Assembly (NCBI RefSeq): GCF_028769735.1
Contig: NC_088171.1
Location: 141,133,917 to 141,197,916 of the forward strand
DNA: 64,000 nt
Direction: 5' to 3'
From: Zonotrichia leucophrys gambelii
Taxonomy: Eukaryota; Chordata; Aves; Passeriformes; Passerellidae
The position numbers were made by a program, and so were the translations under genes. Under the pieces are notes generated by a model. It saw nothing but the letters and a program-made list of their open reading frames with translations, ran no database searches and was not told the DNA's origin. Of this stretch, positions 24,801-38,100 are shown one piece after another; position 1 is the first letter of the stretch; the number at the start of each line of letters is the position of its first letter.

Positions 24801-27800
24801 ATTTAAGCAGGGCAGATGGAAAATGCCCTGCTGACCTAATGCCCATTAAAAAAAATATCTGTACCTAGTGTCAATGGGCTGCTTTCTTCTTTGCTTTTCT
24901 TTCCTTTTCTTATCATTACTGCGCTTTCTCTTCAGAAGAAGTTCAGTGCTGCATTAAAGGGATTACAGGTTCTTTTCATCTTACCTCTTTTTCCCCCCAA
25001 TTTTACTTCTTCCCAGCAAGCCTCAGGGGTTTTTTGGTTTAGGGTTTTTTTTGCCTTTTTTTTTTTTTTTCTTTTAAAGCAATTGATTTATTGCTCTTCT
25101 ACCTGCTGGGAAAGATTGACCTGCTACTGAGCATCTTCAGACAGCCCTTCTTACGAGTCACTTGGGACTGAAAGCAAGCAGAGGGACAGGTTGAAAGGTG
25201 TTTTTTTCCTGATGCTATTTACACTCTAAGGAAACAGAGATGGCACGTGCTGGTTTTATATAGCTGGATACACATTGTGTGAATGTGTACCTGCATCTTC
25301 AATTGGGGCTGTCCAAGGAAAAAAGACTTTTTATTTTTTCTCCACCAACACCCTCTTGATTTCTCCAAATGTGAATTAAATCTGAGTGCACTTTTTGTCT
25401 TCACTCTTCCTCTCATACTGTGCTTTTGGTGAATTTTGGCTGTGCAGTTTTGTTTTCACAAGTTTCAGGCTATGCTTTGTTTCCTGTGAAATGTGAGGTG
25501 TGGATTCCATCTGGACACATTTCAGTGGGTCATATAATTTGTGGTTCTCTTCCTTTGCTGCCCTGTCTCTGTGTGCATGTCTGTGGCAGGGGACATGAGG
25601 AGGGCAGCAGTGCTCAGCCACCATGCAAGAAGTGAACGAGGAAGGATGCCTTCACCTCACTTCTGTTCAGTGCAAACTTCATGGACCATGGAGTCTCTTT
25701 TATTGTTCAGCATCTGAAGCCTGAAAAGATATTTCAGGGCAGTCTGGACAGGGTTGCCTTTTTTTTCCCCCTGCAGTTCCTGCCATCTTGATACCAACAC
25801 TGAATTGTTTCACCTTCAAAGGAACAAACGTGATGTGCCAGGATGGTTGTTCTTCATCCTTTCTAAAGGATGAATCAGCCAGCGCTGAATTTCCTCAGAC
25901 ACATCTTCTGCTTTCATGTGTTGGTCTGAAAACACTGACCTCAGCAGCTGGGCTGATTTATTCCACAAAAGGAGGAAAATCTGTCTATTCTTGTTTGAAT
26001 TCAGTTTTAAAAGAATAAAATCTTGAATTAAAAGCAAACAATGAGAAAAAAAAAACAAGAGGCCCTTTTTAAATTTGCTTTCTTATACCTGATATTAAGG
26101 CTATTTTCTTACTTGCTCATGCAAGAGCTAAGGCCAAGTTCCATGGACATTGCCCTTGAAGTCTGTCAGTGTCATCTTTCATCATTAGGGGACAGCCAGA
26201 GATGCCACATCTGAACCTTGGCGAGTGACAAAAGAGACCAGTAAAGATTTACACACTGACCCTGCTCTGAAGATGAATCAAATGTGGGGTTGACCCATCC
26301 TGTCTCATTTCTCCTGTCCCTTCTTGGCTGGGGGTGGTTTGGATGGAATTAGCTGATGTGAAGTGGCAGGGTTGGGAGAGGAGGGGTTCCAGAGCTGATT
26401 TCAGCAGCCGGATCCAATTTCTCAGCAGTCTTGTGTACAACTGGGCTGTGTTTCATCATATTCACTTTATTAAAATAAGTGTTACAGGAGAACTGCTCAG
26501 TGACAGAGTGAAGATTTTCCATTGCAGGCTCTGCAGTCTTTTCCTGCTTCCTGGCTCTCTTTCCTCCTCTTGCAGTACCACACATGGGATAACTTTGCTT
26601 TAGAAATTATATTTTTTTTTCAAAAAGGCAGCAGAGGCCCATGACATGCATGAGCAGGGTGGGATTTTAAGGATTTCTTGTTTGTTCCCTTTCTCTCCCC
26701 TCTGATTTTGTCCTTTAATTTAGTGTTGTGAGTCCACAGGACATACCAGGGAAGCAGAATGAACTGGATCACATACAGCCCAATTCCCCTGCAAGCCCAA
26801 AGCAGCCCTGCTCTGCAGGGACTGCCTCTCTGGAGCATTGCTAGAGACCACACAAGGCAGGAGCTGTGTGAACAGTTTGTCTGCTTTCTTCTGCCTAAGC
26901 TTCCTTCACTCTGAATGATTTGGTGAGGGTTGAGAAGACAAAAGGTGTTGGAGGAGAAGCAGATCACTTCCACAAGGCAAAGAAATCATGAAGAGAAGAG
27001 GAACTTTGGGGAGAAAAGACAAAAGTAATTCAGTAATTTATTTTTTTCCTCAGGCTCCTCTTTCAGGTGAGAAGCCTGCAGTAAGTCTTGACCTAGTTCC
27101 CTAAATATCACAGAAGTGTTGAGGTAGGAATTGCTTCAGGAAATGTTCATGGGTGAGTGTTTCCCTGGCAGAAGGCAGCTGATCTGCTGGAAGTGAGCTC
27201 TCCACATAAGTGTCTGTTTTGTCAATGCTTTTGTTGGAAAGATATCTAAAATCCACAGTAGATATGAGAGGTTATGGCTGATGAATGCTCCTCTGAGATC
27301 TGGTTTTCAAGTCTCTGCCATCTCCAGCCTTACTGATGGCTCTATTGTTTGTCCCCATCCCTGCTTTTTATTTGGATTTTGGGGTCAGGTCACTTCAAAT
27401 AATAGCATCAGCTCTTGCTGTGGAATGTGGTTTTTCCTAAACTTCAGAAACTGCTGTGTAATTAAATCTTCCCATAAAGCTTCAGGAGAAATAACCCAGG
27501 ACCGCTCCAATGTGGGCTGTCCCAGTGCTTGAGGCATCCTTGCAGGTGATGAGACAGGGAGAGAGGGAGTGCTTCGGAGAGGAGGAGGAGGAGGGGAGGA
27601 AGTCTGGGGAGCTTGTGGCTCAGTTTTGGGTTGCCTGTAGTCACACAAGAGGTTTGGCTACATAGCTAACTTGAGGATTAGCCAAAGACAAGATCTTAGC
27701 TCCCATGTGTGTGAGGGTGCTGAATTGGGCAGGGGCTGTGTTTAGAAGGGAAATGTGTCGTGGCAGAGACAAGTTCGGGAGCCTTGCTGTTTTGCAGTGG

Positions 27801-30800
27801 GTCCCAGCAGAACATCAGGGAGCTCGTGGGTGCCCTGCCTGCCCTCCACACTGGCCAGGCTGCCCAGGGCAGTGGCAGGTCTGTCTGTCTGTTCTCCAGA
27901 AGGAGATGCCCTCAGTAAGCATCCTGCTGTTGCATGTGGAGACCATCTGAGAGCATGGCCTAGTTGCCTTAATTCCACTCCCTTCTGTGTGGAGAATGAT
28001 TTGGGGACTACCAAGGTAATATTTCATGCTGTTTGGGAAACAAATAGATTGATTGGGCTTTACAAAGCAAGCAAACCAAGCAACCTGCAAATGACCCAGC
28101 TGGTTAGCAGCTGGGGCTAAGCCACGTTTCAGCAGTGAGGCTGTGGAAGTGCTGCCTTTCCTCAAAGTTTTGGTTCCCAGGAGTGACAGGATTGCCAGGG
28201 TGGCAGCAACAGCCGGAGCTTTGCAGCAGCTCTTTCCCTGCCCTCCTTTTCTGTGCAGCAAAGTCTGTGGAGAAAAGCAGCCTTGGTGCTGGTGGGTTGC
28301 CATGGAAAGAGCTGCCACGTTGCACAGAGTTCATACTGGAGTGTTTGGTGGCTGTTTCTTTTTGACAGAAGAATTTTCACAAACATTATAAAACCAGGTG
28401 ACCATCTAAATTAACACAAGCTGGTCACAGAATCAGTGTCTTTTGAAATTATATCATTAAAAGGTGTTTTGTTTTTTTTTTTTTTTTTGGTTGTTTTTGT
28501 TCCTTCCCTTGGAAGGAGCCCATGTGTTTTGGCCAACAAATACTGAATATTAGTATCACACTGGATTTTGGTGACTGGATGGTTGGAGCCTGTTTTGCAG
28601 CTCTGAGGAGAGAGCAGGAAGGAGGAGGGTTTGCTGCAGATTGTGGGGTGAGCATAAGCCCTGGACATGCTGCTGCAGGCCTGGTCCTGGCATCCCAGAA
28701 ACAGGAGGAGAAGAAACAGAGTTTTAAAAAATTCTTTTAAAAATATTTAAACAAATATGCTTCAGTGAGAAACTGTTTTATGGAGCAGTTCTCCTCCTCT
28801 GCTGCATTTCTCAAGTATTGCTCAAGCATCATTGTTACAGTTTCTTCATGTGGAGGAGTATGAAGTAGCCCTCAGGGAAATCCCAGCACCAGGGAGACAG
28901 AGAGGCATGCCAGAGCTGGGAACAGTGAGCACACTGGGATTAAACCTGTGGGAGGAGATGGGAGGAGGCATCTGCCAAGTACTTGGTCACACTTAGGTGT
29001 TCTGGTGGCAAACCCTTCACTGGTTAGAAATAAATGAATTGGAGATTTAGCCAATTCTTCTCTCATTGTTTTCCTTGGCATTTTATTCCTCAATATAGGA
29101 GGAATTCCTCAATTTCTCTATGTGAAACATGATTCCTTTTGGGGTTTGGGATTATAGGGGGCATCTTGTGCCAAAGCATCTAGGATATGGATGGTCCAGA
29201 TCAAGCTCGGTTATGAAAGTAGGAACTGGTTTGATCAGTATCCCTTGATGCTTGAAATGAGAAGTAGAAGAAACAAAACATGTCCTTTGTATCATGTACT
29301 GTGGAAGGTGTCCTAAGGCTTGGATTGTGCTAATCTCACTGTATTTACTACTGTGTCAATTCCCATTATTTTTTAATACTTAGCAGGTCTTACTTCCAAA
29401 GATCCTCTTTGCTCTCTTTCGCTGTATATTTCCAGAAGAATCCCTGGTTCTTTTGAATTGGGATATTAAATAGTTTGTGAATGATTCAGTAATCATTTCC
29501 TCTTTGTCTTTCTGGAGTGAAATGAAAATGCAGAGACATTTACATCCTGCTAAATCCCACTTTTTTCCAGCAGCATAGTGTTGGGGTGTGCTCATCCTCT
29601 GTCCCCTACATCCTATGTTGGCATCTTTTCCCAGAGCTCCAAGGTGCTGCAGCTCCTGTCCTGGCCTAGGCACCCCCATTTCAAGGGCCAGTTGAGGGAA
29701 GGGTCGGACAGGCTGAATTCAGACCTGCTGCATTGAAAAAAAAGTTACATATACATGCACACACAGGCTGGCAGATCCAACACAAACAGGAATGTTGCAC
29801 AAAGGAATCACATACTGTTAGATGAGATCAGATGGGATGAGATGAGATCAGTCTGCCAAGTTTCTGGCCTCTTGAAGACAAGAATATACCTGGAAATTTG
29901 AGACCCTTATATTCAGGTGGTGGTGTATTATCTAGATGGAAAAGTTGTATAGAGAGACTGAGGGCAGAGCTCTGGCACTCACTCAGACTCATCCTTGCAG
30001 CAGGTCTGGGTAGAATTCACCAGAATTAAGGCTCCCAAAAGCAGTGGCTGCTCCCCACTGGCCTGCAGCCCTGGGTAGGGGCAGAAGGATCCCATGCTGG
30101 GGAAGGGGACACGTTTGGGTTTGTGGGGTGCAGTCACTGGGGGAGTGTTTCCAGCCCAGGCAGGGAAGGCCAGCTCTGTGTGACAAGGGGGAAGGATTGC
30201 ATTGTGCACTCAACTTCTGGCACGGACAAAGGTCCTTTGTGGCCCTGCCAAATCCTCCCGGCAGCAGAGCTGTTACTGTGCACAGAGGGCACTGGCTCTG
30301 CCCTGTGACAAGCTGCAGCAGCCAGGGTGTGCGGGGAGGAAGAGGAAGCTCATTTGGTCCCGTGACCTGCGGGGAAAATGGCGTTTGTGTGCCTGCCTGC
30401 CTGTAGGGACACTGAAATGTTCATAGCCACCCGAAAGCTCAGCGTCCTGTGGGGCCAGACAGGCCTTTTCCCCATAAGTAAGCACAGTTTTGAAAGGCTT
30501 TCTAACTTTGTGGGTTTTGTTTGGCTTTTGGGGTGGGATTAATTAAAAGTTTTATTTATAATCAGCGATTTTCCTAAGGAAATTAAATATTTGATTGGGA
30601 GAGTGTTTGGACGACTGGAGAAATTAGAAAGTGTCACTTGGTGAATAACTTCAAACAGCTTTTGATTTCACATTTCATAGGGTGTAGACATCTGGAACAT
30701 CAGTGATGCTTCAGCTGGCTTCTGGTTTCTGATGGCAGACAGAAATTGGTGTCCTGGTCTTGTCTTAGATGCCTCAAATGCCCAGTAAGGAAAGTGTTAT

Positions 30801-32004
30801 GTAATCTGCAGTGAAGGGAAAGCATGTAAATCTTTCAAAAGGATCTTGCTGAACCTCCTTATTTATTGTCTCTCAGCCTCTTCTGTGGAACATGTGGTAG
30901 GTTCTCTGTCGCACAGTTACCCTAGGGTTACACTAAAACAAAGTGCTTTGTATGTGTATCAGGACTGGGTGCTTACTAAGAGAAGGAGAAATAATGAAAT
31001 ACACTTTGAAAACAAAGTGCTGAGATAAAACTTGAAGGTAATGAGGGGGACATTATATGTAGGGGTGGTCTGAGTGGGAATTGCAAGAGATGAAGTACAG
31101 CAGATGTAGTAAAACAACTTCAACAAACACAAGCACAGCATGTGATTCAAATGACAGAAAGCAATGTAACTAAGCATCTTTTAGATGCTCACTTTTTCAG
31201 CATCTGACCTCAGAGCTGACTGAGGAACTGACCAAGGAATAATGTGATTCATGCTAGGAATGGTCAGCTTGTATCACCAACAAGCAGAAACAAATGTGTG
31301 TTCTTGACTGCAAATGATGTGGGTCAACTCATGCAGGGCCTCCAGAGAGAAGGGAACAAGGGTATTGATGGTGCCCACAGACTCTGTGTGAGATGGGATT
31401 GTCACAAGAAGATCTCTTTCACATGGGAACCCTCCCTAAAATACTTGTTTTTTCCAGAATTTTGGGAAAAAGTGTAAAGGGAAAGAGTTCTTGAACTCAA
31501 GATTCAAGCAGAGGAAGAGCAGGAGGAGTTGGTGTGGTTTGCTAATGATCTGCTGTGCAGCAGCTGCAGAGGAAGGGAGCTTTTCTTTTGTGTAAGGACA
31601 GGGGGAGGTTTAGCAGCCTTGGTTGAGAAGCTTCTCTCTTGTGTATGTGCACCTGGCCCAATGAGTGATTTCTGAGAGAAAACAGAAGAGTTCAGACCTT
31701 TTATCTTTAGACTTTTGCTTCCTCCCATGAGCCTCCTGATGAAAGTTGTGGTGGTTTTGTGACTTAGGTCCCAGCAAAAAAGCACCAAATCTAAGAGTAC
31801 CAGCTGCTTTTGCAGGAGCTGTTAAATGTTTTCCACTTGTGAGCTGGGAGAGTAACCTGAATTTACTGGAGATTGGAGCAGTAACCAAAAACCTCGATGC
31901 AGTTTCCAGCCCTGCTGAAGACCTTGGGTAAGGCATGATTTTTGCACTCTGATACCCAGTTTGGGTGGCAGCAAGCTGTAAATTGACTTGGCCATTTAGC
32001 AAAG
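18866..32004. other. Long non-coding stretch, probable ZHX2 intron
   Basis: About 13 kb without a recognisable gene. The longest frames are a + frame at 21877-22578 and the overlapping minus frame at 21673-22302. They run antiparallel over the same bases, have no recognisable domain and look like chance. Simple-sequence features are a 15-base T run at 25056-25070, a 17-base T run at 28472-28488, a GAGGAGG-rich patch near 27583 and a degenerate GATGAGATCA triplication at 29821-29850. Confidence 0.4.
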
Positions 32005-32125
32005 CCTCTGCCGTGTTCTCTTCATGCCTTAATTGCCCATTTGAGCAATGGGAATAACAGCAGTGCCTTAACTCACAATCCTGCTGTGAGGATGGGTATC
32101 TTAACAGCTGTAAAACCTCCAAATA
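32005..32125 (+). mobile_element. Probable ancient MIR-type SINE relic
   Basis: From about 32030 the sequence reads CCCATTTGAGCAATGGGAAT, then AACAGCAGTGCCTTAACTCA, then CTGCTGTGAGGATGGGTATC and CAGCTGTAAA. This follows, in the same order, the 3' half of the MIR consensus: CTGTAAAATGGGGATAATAA, then a TACCTACCTCA block, TTGTTGTGAGGATTAAATGA and a CATGTAAAGC block. Collinearity over roughly 90 bp makes chance less likely, but identity is low. MIR-type CORE-SINEs predate the bird-mammal split, so presence here is plausible. Confidence 0.45.
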
Positions 32126-35100
32126 TTGGACCAGTGGGATCCTCTGATCACCATGGGTCATTAACTATCTAAGGCAGGCTCCTACATGAGGGGATAGGAC
32201 CTGAAAAAATACTTGTTTTACATGGTGGGTAGAAGTCATGTCACTGCTTTTAGAGAAGAAAAGCCTCTAAATGTGGAACTTGTGTTTTTCACCAGGCCAC
32301 TTTTAAAACAGCCTTTTCTTTAAGCAAGCAGAGCACAACAAAAGGTGATGTAAAATGCAACAAGATGAGACTGAGTGAAAATTATTTACAGCAAGATATT
32401 TGCAGTGCCCCTCAGTTGAACCAAATCTGCTCATCACAGGAGGCTGAAGAGATCAGACTGATGCAAAGCACTGCCTATGGAATTCTCCCAAGCGTCTCAC
32501 TCTTAACCAGCAGCAGCAGCCAACTTTCCCATGTGCTGCTTTTGGTCTCTGTCGTGGCTAGGAGCTTGGGATCTGATTATAGTAGTGACAAAATTGAGTC
32601 AGGTTTGAGAAAGGAAATGTCTTCTTAGAAATATTGGGGTTCATCTGTACCACAGGAGTCTCCTAATAGAGCAGGTCACTGAACTGTGTGAGTTAGGCCA
32701 GCAGCTGACTCTCTGTGCTTAAAATTGGAGCTGCCCTGAAGTGCCTTGGACATCAGATTTGTTTGGTACCCCCTGGCTGAGTTTGGAGGTCACTGGGTGC
32801 TCAGGTCCTGTGAAAAGTCGTGTGGCAGTTTCCAGGAGTGGTCCTGTTTTGAAAGAGGTGTGTCTGAACTCCTGCTTATGGAAGTGTTGAGGTGAAACAT
32901 TTCCCTTTCATTGCTGTGCAAGTGCTCAGTGGTGTGGGCTTCAAGACACATCTTTGTACCCCAAACTCAGCTTTTGGGCTTCTTCCTTCAATAGCATCTG
33001 GTACTGCAGCTCAAGAGTTTCCATTCAGGAAATTGGTATTTTTGGTTGTTACAGTTTATAAGCCAGACTTGATGTTTTAAAAGGCAAAATTACCATGTAC
33101 TGAAGCTTTTCCCAGTAGTGCAGAGGTTCAGACTGTGTAAGCAGTGTCAGTGAAGACAATTTGAAGCAATAGCTGTTGAGTTCACCAGTGTGTAGGTGAG
33201 TGGGTAGAGAAATGGAGCAGGAGAGAGCAGCAGTGCTTGTGGGCCACAGGTAAAACCATCCTGTGGCAGGAGACATTATACTGCTCTGCTTGTAGTGTGT
33301 TATCCTCCAGTCTGTAGGTCTCACTGGGGAATGGGAAGATACAGAGAGAAGCCACTGGGAGGGAGGAAAGAGGTGCAGTGATTCATCAGCTGCACAAATC
33401 ACAAACCATCTGCCTTTTCTAATACATGGTGAGTGAGTCAAACAGGGAGCTGTGCAGCTATAGACATGCAGGTTACTAATGTTTTCTGTTAATTACTGAG
33501 CTCCTTCCTCTCTCCTGGGGGTTCCATAGACTCTCTCAGTGCTGCAGTTGTGGTGCATGAGGCTGATGGAAAGGCTGCTTCCCATATTGGACAAAAAGAG
33601 TTGGCCCAAACCTCCCAGAGGTGCGTGTGCTGCTTGTCTTGCTGAGACATGACATGCTGGGGACACAAGTTTCTTCTCTTCTCTTTTACCTTCAAATCTA
33701 AATACTTCTTAGGAGTAGTCACCAAAACAGTCTTGTGGCCTCAGCCTTCTCTCCTTCCCCTCCATCAGGTCCTCTGGGGGCTTTTTCCCATTTTCTGCTG
33801 TGATGTGTGCCATGTACGTGTTAGAGCTAAGACATGATGGGCTCAAGGGGCTACTTCTTGAGAAGTGAGAGATCTTGCGGGTTTTTTTTTTGAGAAATTT
33901 AGAGCTCATTTCTACCTTGCAGCCTTGCAAGAAGGACACCTAGAATGTGCATGTGATTTTTATTTTGTTTTCCCCATTGCAATTTACCTGTTTGAGTGCC
34001 TTGATAATTTTATTTTGGAAGTAGTTGACACTCATCTGACTAAAGGCAGGGTGCTGTGGTTCCCAGAGCAGAAGAATTTGAGAAGAGAGCCAAGTAGTGT
34101 AAGAACTACTAAAGCAGGAAAACTTTGCACTGTTGCTTAAGTTTTGTAAGCAAAGTAAAAAAAACTGAATGTCTTGATTCTGTCACAGCTCGTGTTCTTT
34201 CTGCTTTGGAAGAATTTAACTTTGTGTCTCTATAGTAACAATAAAATCTGAGGGAAAAAAATGTGATAATATGTAAAATATATAGTTAAATTGGAAATGT
34301 GTACAGCTGTTCCTTGTCTAGGTGGCAGTGTTGTGGAAGGACAGATGACATGAATGAGAAAGTGGACCAGATGTTGCTGTTAGGATATTTGATCTAAACA
34401 AATAAATTATTACTAAAAACTGTTTTAAGCAAAGAATACTTATTTTAACAAATCCACCATTTCCTAGAAAAAATACTGCTCTTTAAAGTGTATCTGAAAA
34501 GAAGTTAAGCTGAACATTCTAACAGGATAAAAACTATTTTTTCTGCCTAAAATAAAAGACAGATACATCCAGATACATTAACCCACTAAGCAGAACAGAT
34601 AATTTTTACTTTGTGTCTGTGAGTCTCTTGTCCTCCTACCACATCATGCTGGATGAAATCTCAATATGAAAAATTATTTATATCCAGTGACTTTAATTTA
34701 GTCCAGTGATGAGAACTCAATGAGTTGCACAGACAAGTAATTAAACTTATTAGAATGAATGTTTTTATAGCTTTTCTGTTTCTCTTGTAAGAAGTCTGTT
34801 GATCTTTATTTCTCTCTTCTGAACATGCAAGTGCCCACCCTAGGAGTAACCACTGAATACACCACTGATTAAAGGAGATGATTTTGACAGGGTACATGAC
34901 TGCTGTTTTGGTGCTTGCTGCCCCTGGAAGCCACCAGTGGAGGGTGTTGGACAGAGGATCAGCCCCTCTGTGGGTGTTGAGAACATTTGCTGATGTACCT
35001 GACTGTGCCTTGCATGGGTTGGTCGTGCACCAACTTGCCTGGAAGAGCTCAGTTTGTTTTCCTCCTTCCCAAAGGAGAGAGCAAGGCCTCAGCAGAGTTG

Positions 35101-38100
35101 CCACCATCACCCTCTGGGCTTGGAGGGCACAGCCAGGTGCCACTGGGATTTGGGCTCCTTTTGTGTCCCTGAGCATCTGTGACTCCAGAGCAGGGCAGCA
35201 GCCAAGCCAGGGGTCCAGCAGGTCTGGGTGCCTCTGGCAGGAGCTCACAGTGCAAGGAATAAAAGCTTTTCCCAGACTGCACCAACCTCACAGAGCAGTG
35301 GGAGCTGCAGTGACCACAGTTACCCACATGTCCCTTTTTGTGTGCAAGCTGTGGGTTGCCAGCCCTTTTTCTGGAGGAGAAAGCAGTGGCTGGAAAGGAG
35401 GAAAATGTGGATTTTGTCCCCACTCCGGTGCTCTCCCTCCTGCTCTGGTGTGTGCCCTCCTGGAGAAGGACCACCTCCTGTCCTTCACTAAGATTATGAC
35501 CATGTCTTAGGTGGAATAAGTGACTGTGGCTACAATATAAGTGTTTTTTTTCTATTTTTTTCTATAAGTACTTATAAGAAAGTGCAGTTTCTAATCATGA
35601 GTAGATTTTTTTCAGAAAGCAAAAAAGCTGGTCAGACCTAATCTAGTTTTTAGCAACTGAATTAAGCCTGCATTTAAAAAAAAGGCAAAAAAAGTACAAG
35701 CCAGTGATTGCAGATTGGTACTTATAATAGAAAATTCAAAGCATGCAGTCTTCAACTTCCCCTTTTCTGGGAAGGGGTTGGCCTCTTGTGTTCCTACCAC
35801 CATTTTCCCCACATCTTTGACTAAACAGCAGCTTGAATGAGAACATTTTAGTTCAAAAGAATAGCCTGTTAGCAGTGTACACTGAAATAAGCCTATTTCA
35901 TGGTGCTGCCACACATCCTATTCTGGTGAAGCCTACAAAGATGTTTTTCCCCCCAAAATACCTGTGTTTTTCAGAGTAAGTTTTTCTATCTCTACATAGT
36001 GGTTATGTCACAGCTGAGCTGTTAATGTTAAGAGGCAGCTTTTATGTGAGTAATTTCATCATGCAGTTCTCTGGGATTTTCTACAGCTGTTGGTGCCTTT
36101 TAAAAACCCTGTCATTCTACCCTCAGCCCACCAAAACTTTTTATTCTTGTTTTATCTTTGTGTTTTTGCAGAGTCTCTGAGTGACTGTGCTGTAGGGGGG
36201 TGCAGGGCAGAGGTGGGATATGTGCTGGGTTTGTTCCTGCTCCCATTCATGTGTTGACATCCAGTTTCACAGGACTTGTTGCTGGGGAAGTCAGGAGTCC
36301 CAGAGGCACTTTGGTTTGCTGATCACCTTTGGAAGGTGTGAGTCTCTGATCCTTTAAAGAAACAAAAATTATCCATTGCTGCTTTCCTGTAGAAAAATAT
36401 TCGTGGTCACAGCATCCCACAGATATCTATGTGGGATTTTTTTTATAATTAGAGATGTCTACACCAACATATGCAAACTTTCAATTTTGTTTATTCATGT
36501 CTGCAAAAATTATTACTATAACAGTCTGCATACCTCCCCTTTAATGGGGATTTATTCAGCTTACAAAAACCTGTAGAGGTGTTGGAGCTCTATCTGGTCT
36601 GACTTAAATGCTGTTTTAAAAGCTCTGCCCTAATTCACAAACCCTGCCTTTCTTTCTGTGTGGGTTTGTTGGTTTTTTTTGTGAATCATTACAGTCACAA
36701 TCATGCAGGAATTATTTGCCCTGGTTTGCTTCCACTTATTCTTCTGTATGTAATTAAGCAATGTTCTTAAGTGTTTTATCACAGAGGAGAGCAACAGCAT
36801 GTTTTTTGCTGTGCTTGCTGATGTGCTTTTTGATATTACTGTAGCAGCTGCATGCTGAAAGCAGTTGTAAGGAAGGAGGAACATCACCCTAGGCATGTTT
36901 CTTTTTTTGCACTGTAAAATGTGAATCTCCCCTCTCATTCTTGTGCTTGTAGGAGAAAAACGTTGCCACAGCTTTAATGAACGTGAGCTCAGCATCTCTG
37001 GGGGGGAGCAGGATGGCAGCTCTGCCCTGTGCTGCCTCTGTTTGCATTGCTGCAGCCTTCCTGGCTAGGAGCAGGTGGTCAAGGGGGGTTCATGATGCTG
37101 TCAGGTAATATCAGGTAGTTTCTGCTCTGCTCTGAACTTGAGCATGACTTGTGGGCAGCCACACTGTGTTAAAATCTGACACACAGAGGGACATTTGCAT
37201 CCAGGGACCCCCAGGTTTGGAAGGCTGTGAGAGGAGATGGCTGAAGATATCCAGGAATGAACAGAGTCACTGGGGTCCCTCATGATGTGGTTGGTCACAC
37301 GTCCTGGAAGGGGTGGCAAATCCTTCAGCTCAGGAAAAAGGATGGTGCGGGTGGTGTGTGTGCCTTCAAAGCAGCCTGCAGTGTTTGCAAGGTGGGGATC
37401 AGCAGGTGGACACTGCCTGCTGTCCCAGGGCACAGCCTGGCATCTCTGTTGGGCTTTGCTGAGACCCACTTGCTGTGAAGTGAAGTGGGGTGGTATTCCA
37501 GAAGAAGCCAGGGACTGAACAGTTTGTGCCCAGCAAGTCCTTGCTGGTGAGCTCTGTGCTCCTCCTCTCCTACTGCTGCTGTGTCCTCAAGCTGGGGAAG
37601 GGGTGTGGGAAAGCTCCAAGGAGGAGTTTTTACCTTTGTGATATAAAATGTCATCTTCAGACAAGGGGGGTGTGGGTGTTAAATTACAAGGGTGTAATTT
37701 GCTATTGCTTGTCCTGTGTAGCAGAGAGGATGCTGATTGTGGAGACTGAGCTCCTGAGCAGTAAAATAAAATGTTTCCACCCTCTTCAAACATCAGCCAG
37801 CCCTTGCAAATGAGCTCTGCTATATATTTGTGTGCTTATTTGCAGTTATCCTCATGCTGGTGGTTTTCCCACTGTTCATTTTCAAATGAGGCCAGGTGCT
37901 GGGAACTCTCTGCCAGCACAGGGCAGAGCAAACAATGCAGCAAGATGAAAAAACAAAGAAAGATTTTATTGGCAAATTACACAAGTGTCCCTAAAGTGTT
38001 TGGGTTTTTTCTGTTTGTTTGTTCTTAAAAATGAGGTTTATCTGTGAAAAGTAAAGATCCATTTGCACTGCCTGGGAGGTTCAACCTCTTTCTTTACTCC

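Noticed and set aside
28472..28488. Long T run as the tail of a reverse-oriented SINE or processed pseudogene
   Set aside because: No SINE body or gene-derived sequence was recognised beside it. The same holds for the runs at 25056, 46448 and 57498.
31610..32161. 183-codon minus-strand frame
   Set aside because: It overlaps the MIR-like relic and has no domain. It is a chance frame.
34661..35510. Overlapping frames of 210 codons (plus) and 195 codons (minus)
   Set aside because: There is no domain, no conservation signal I can recognise and mutual overlap in opposite directions. Most likely random.
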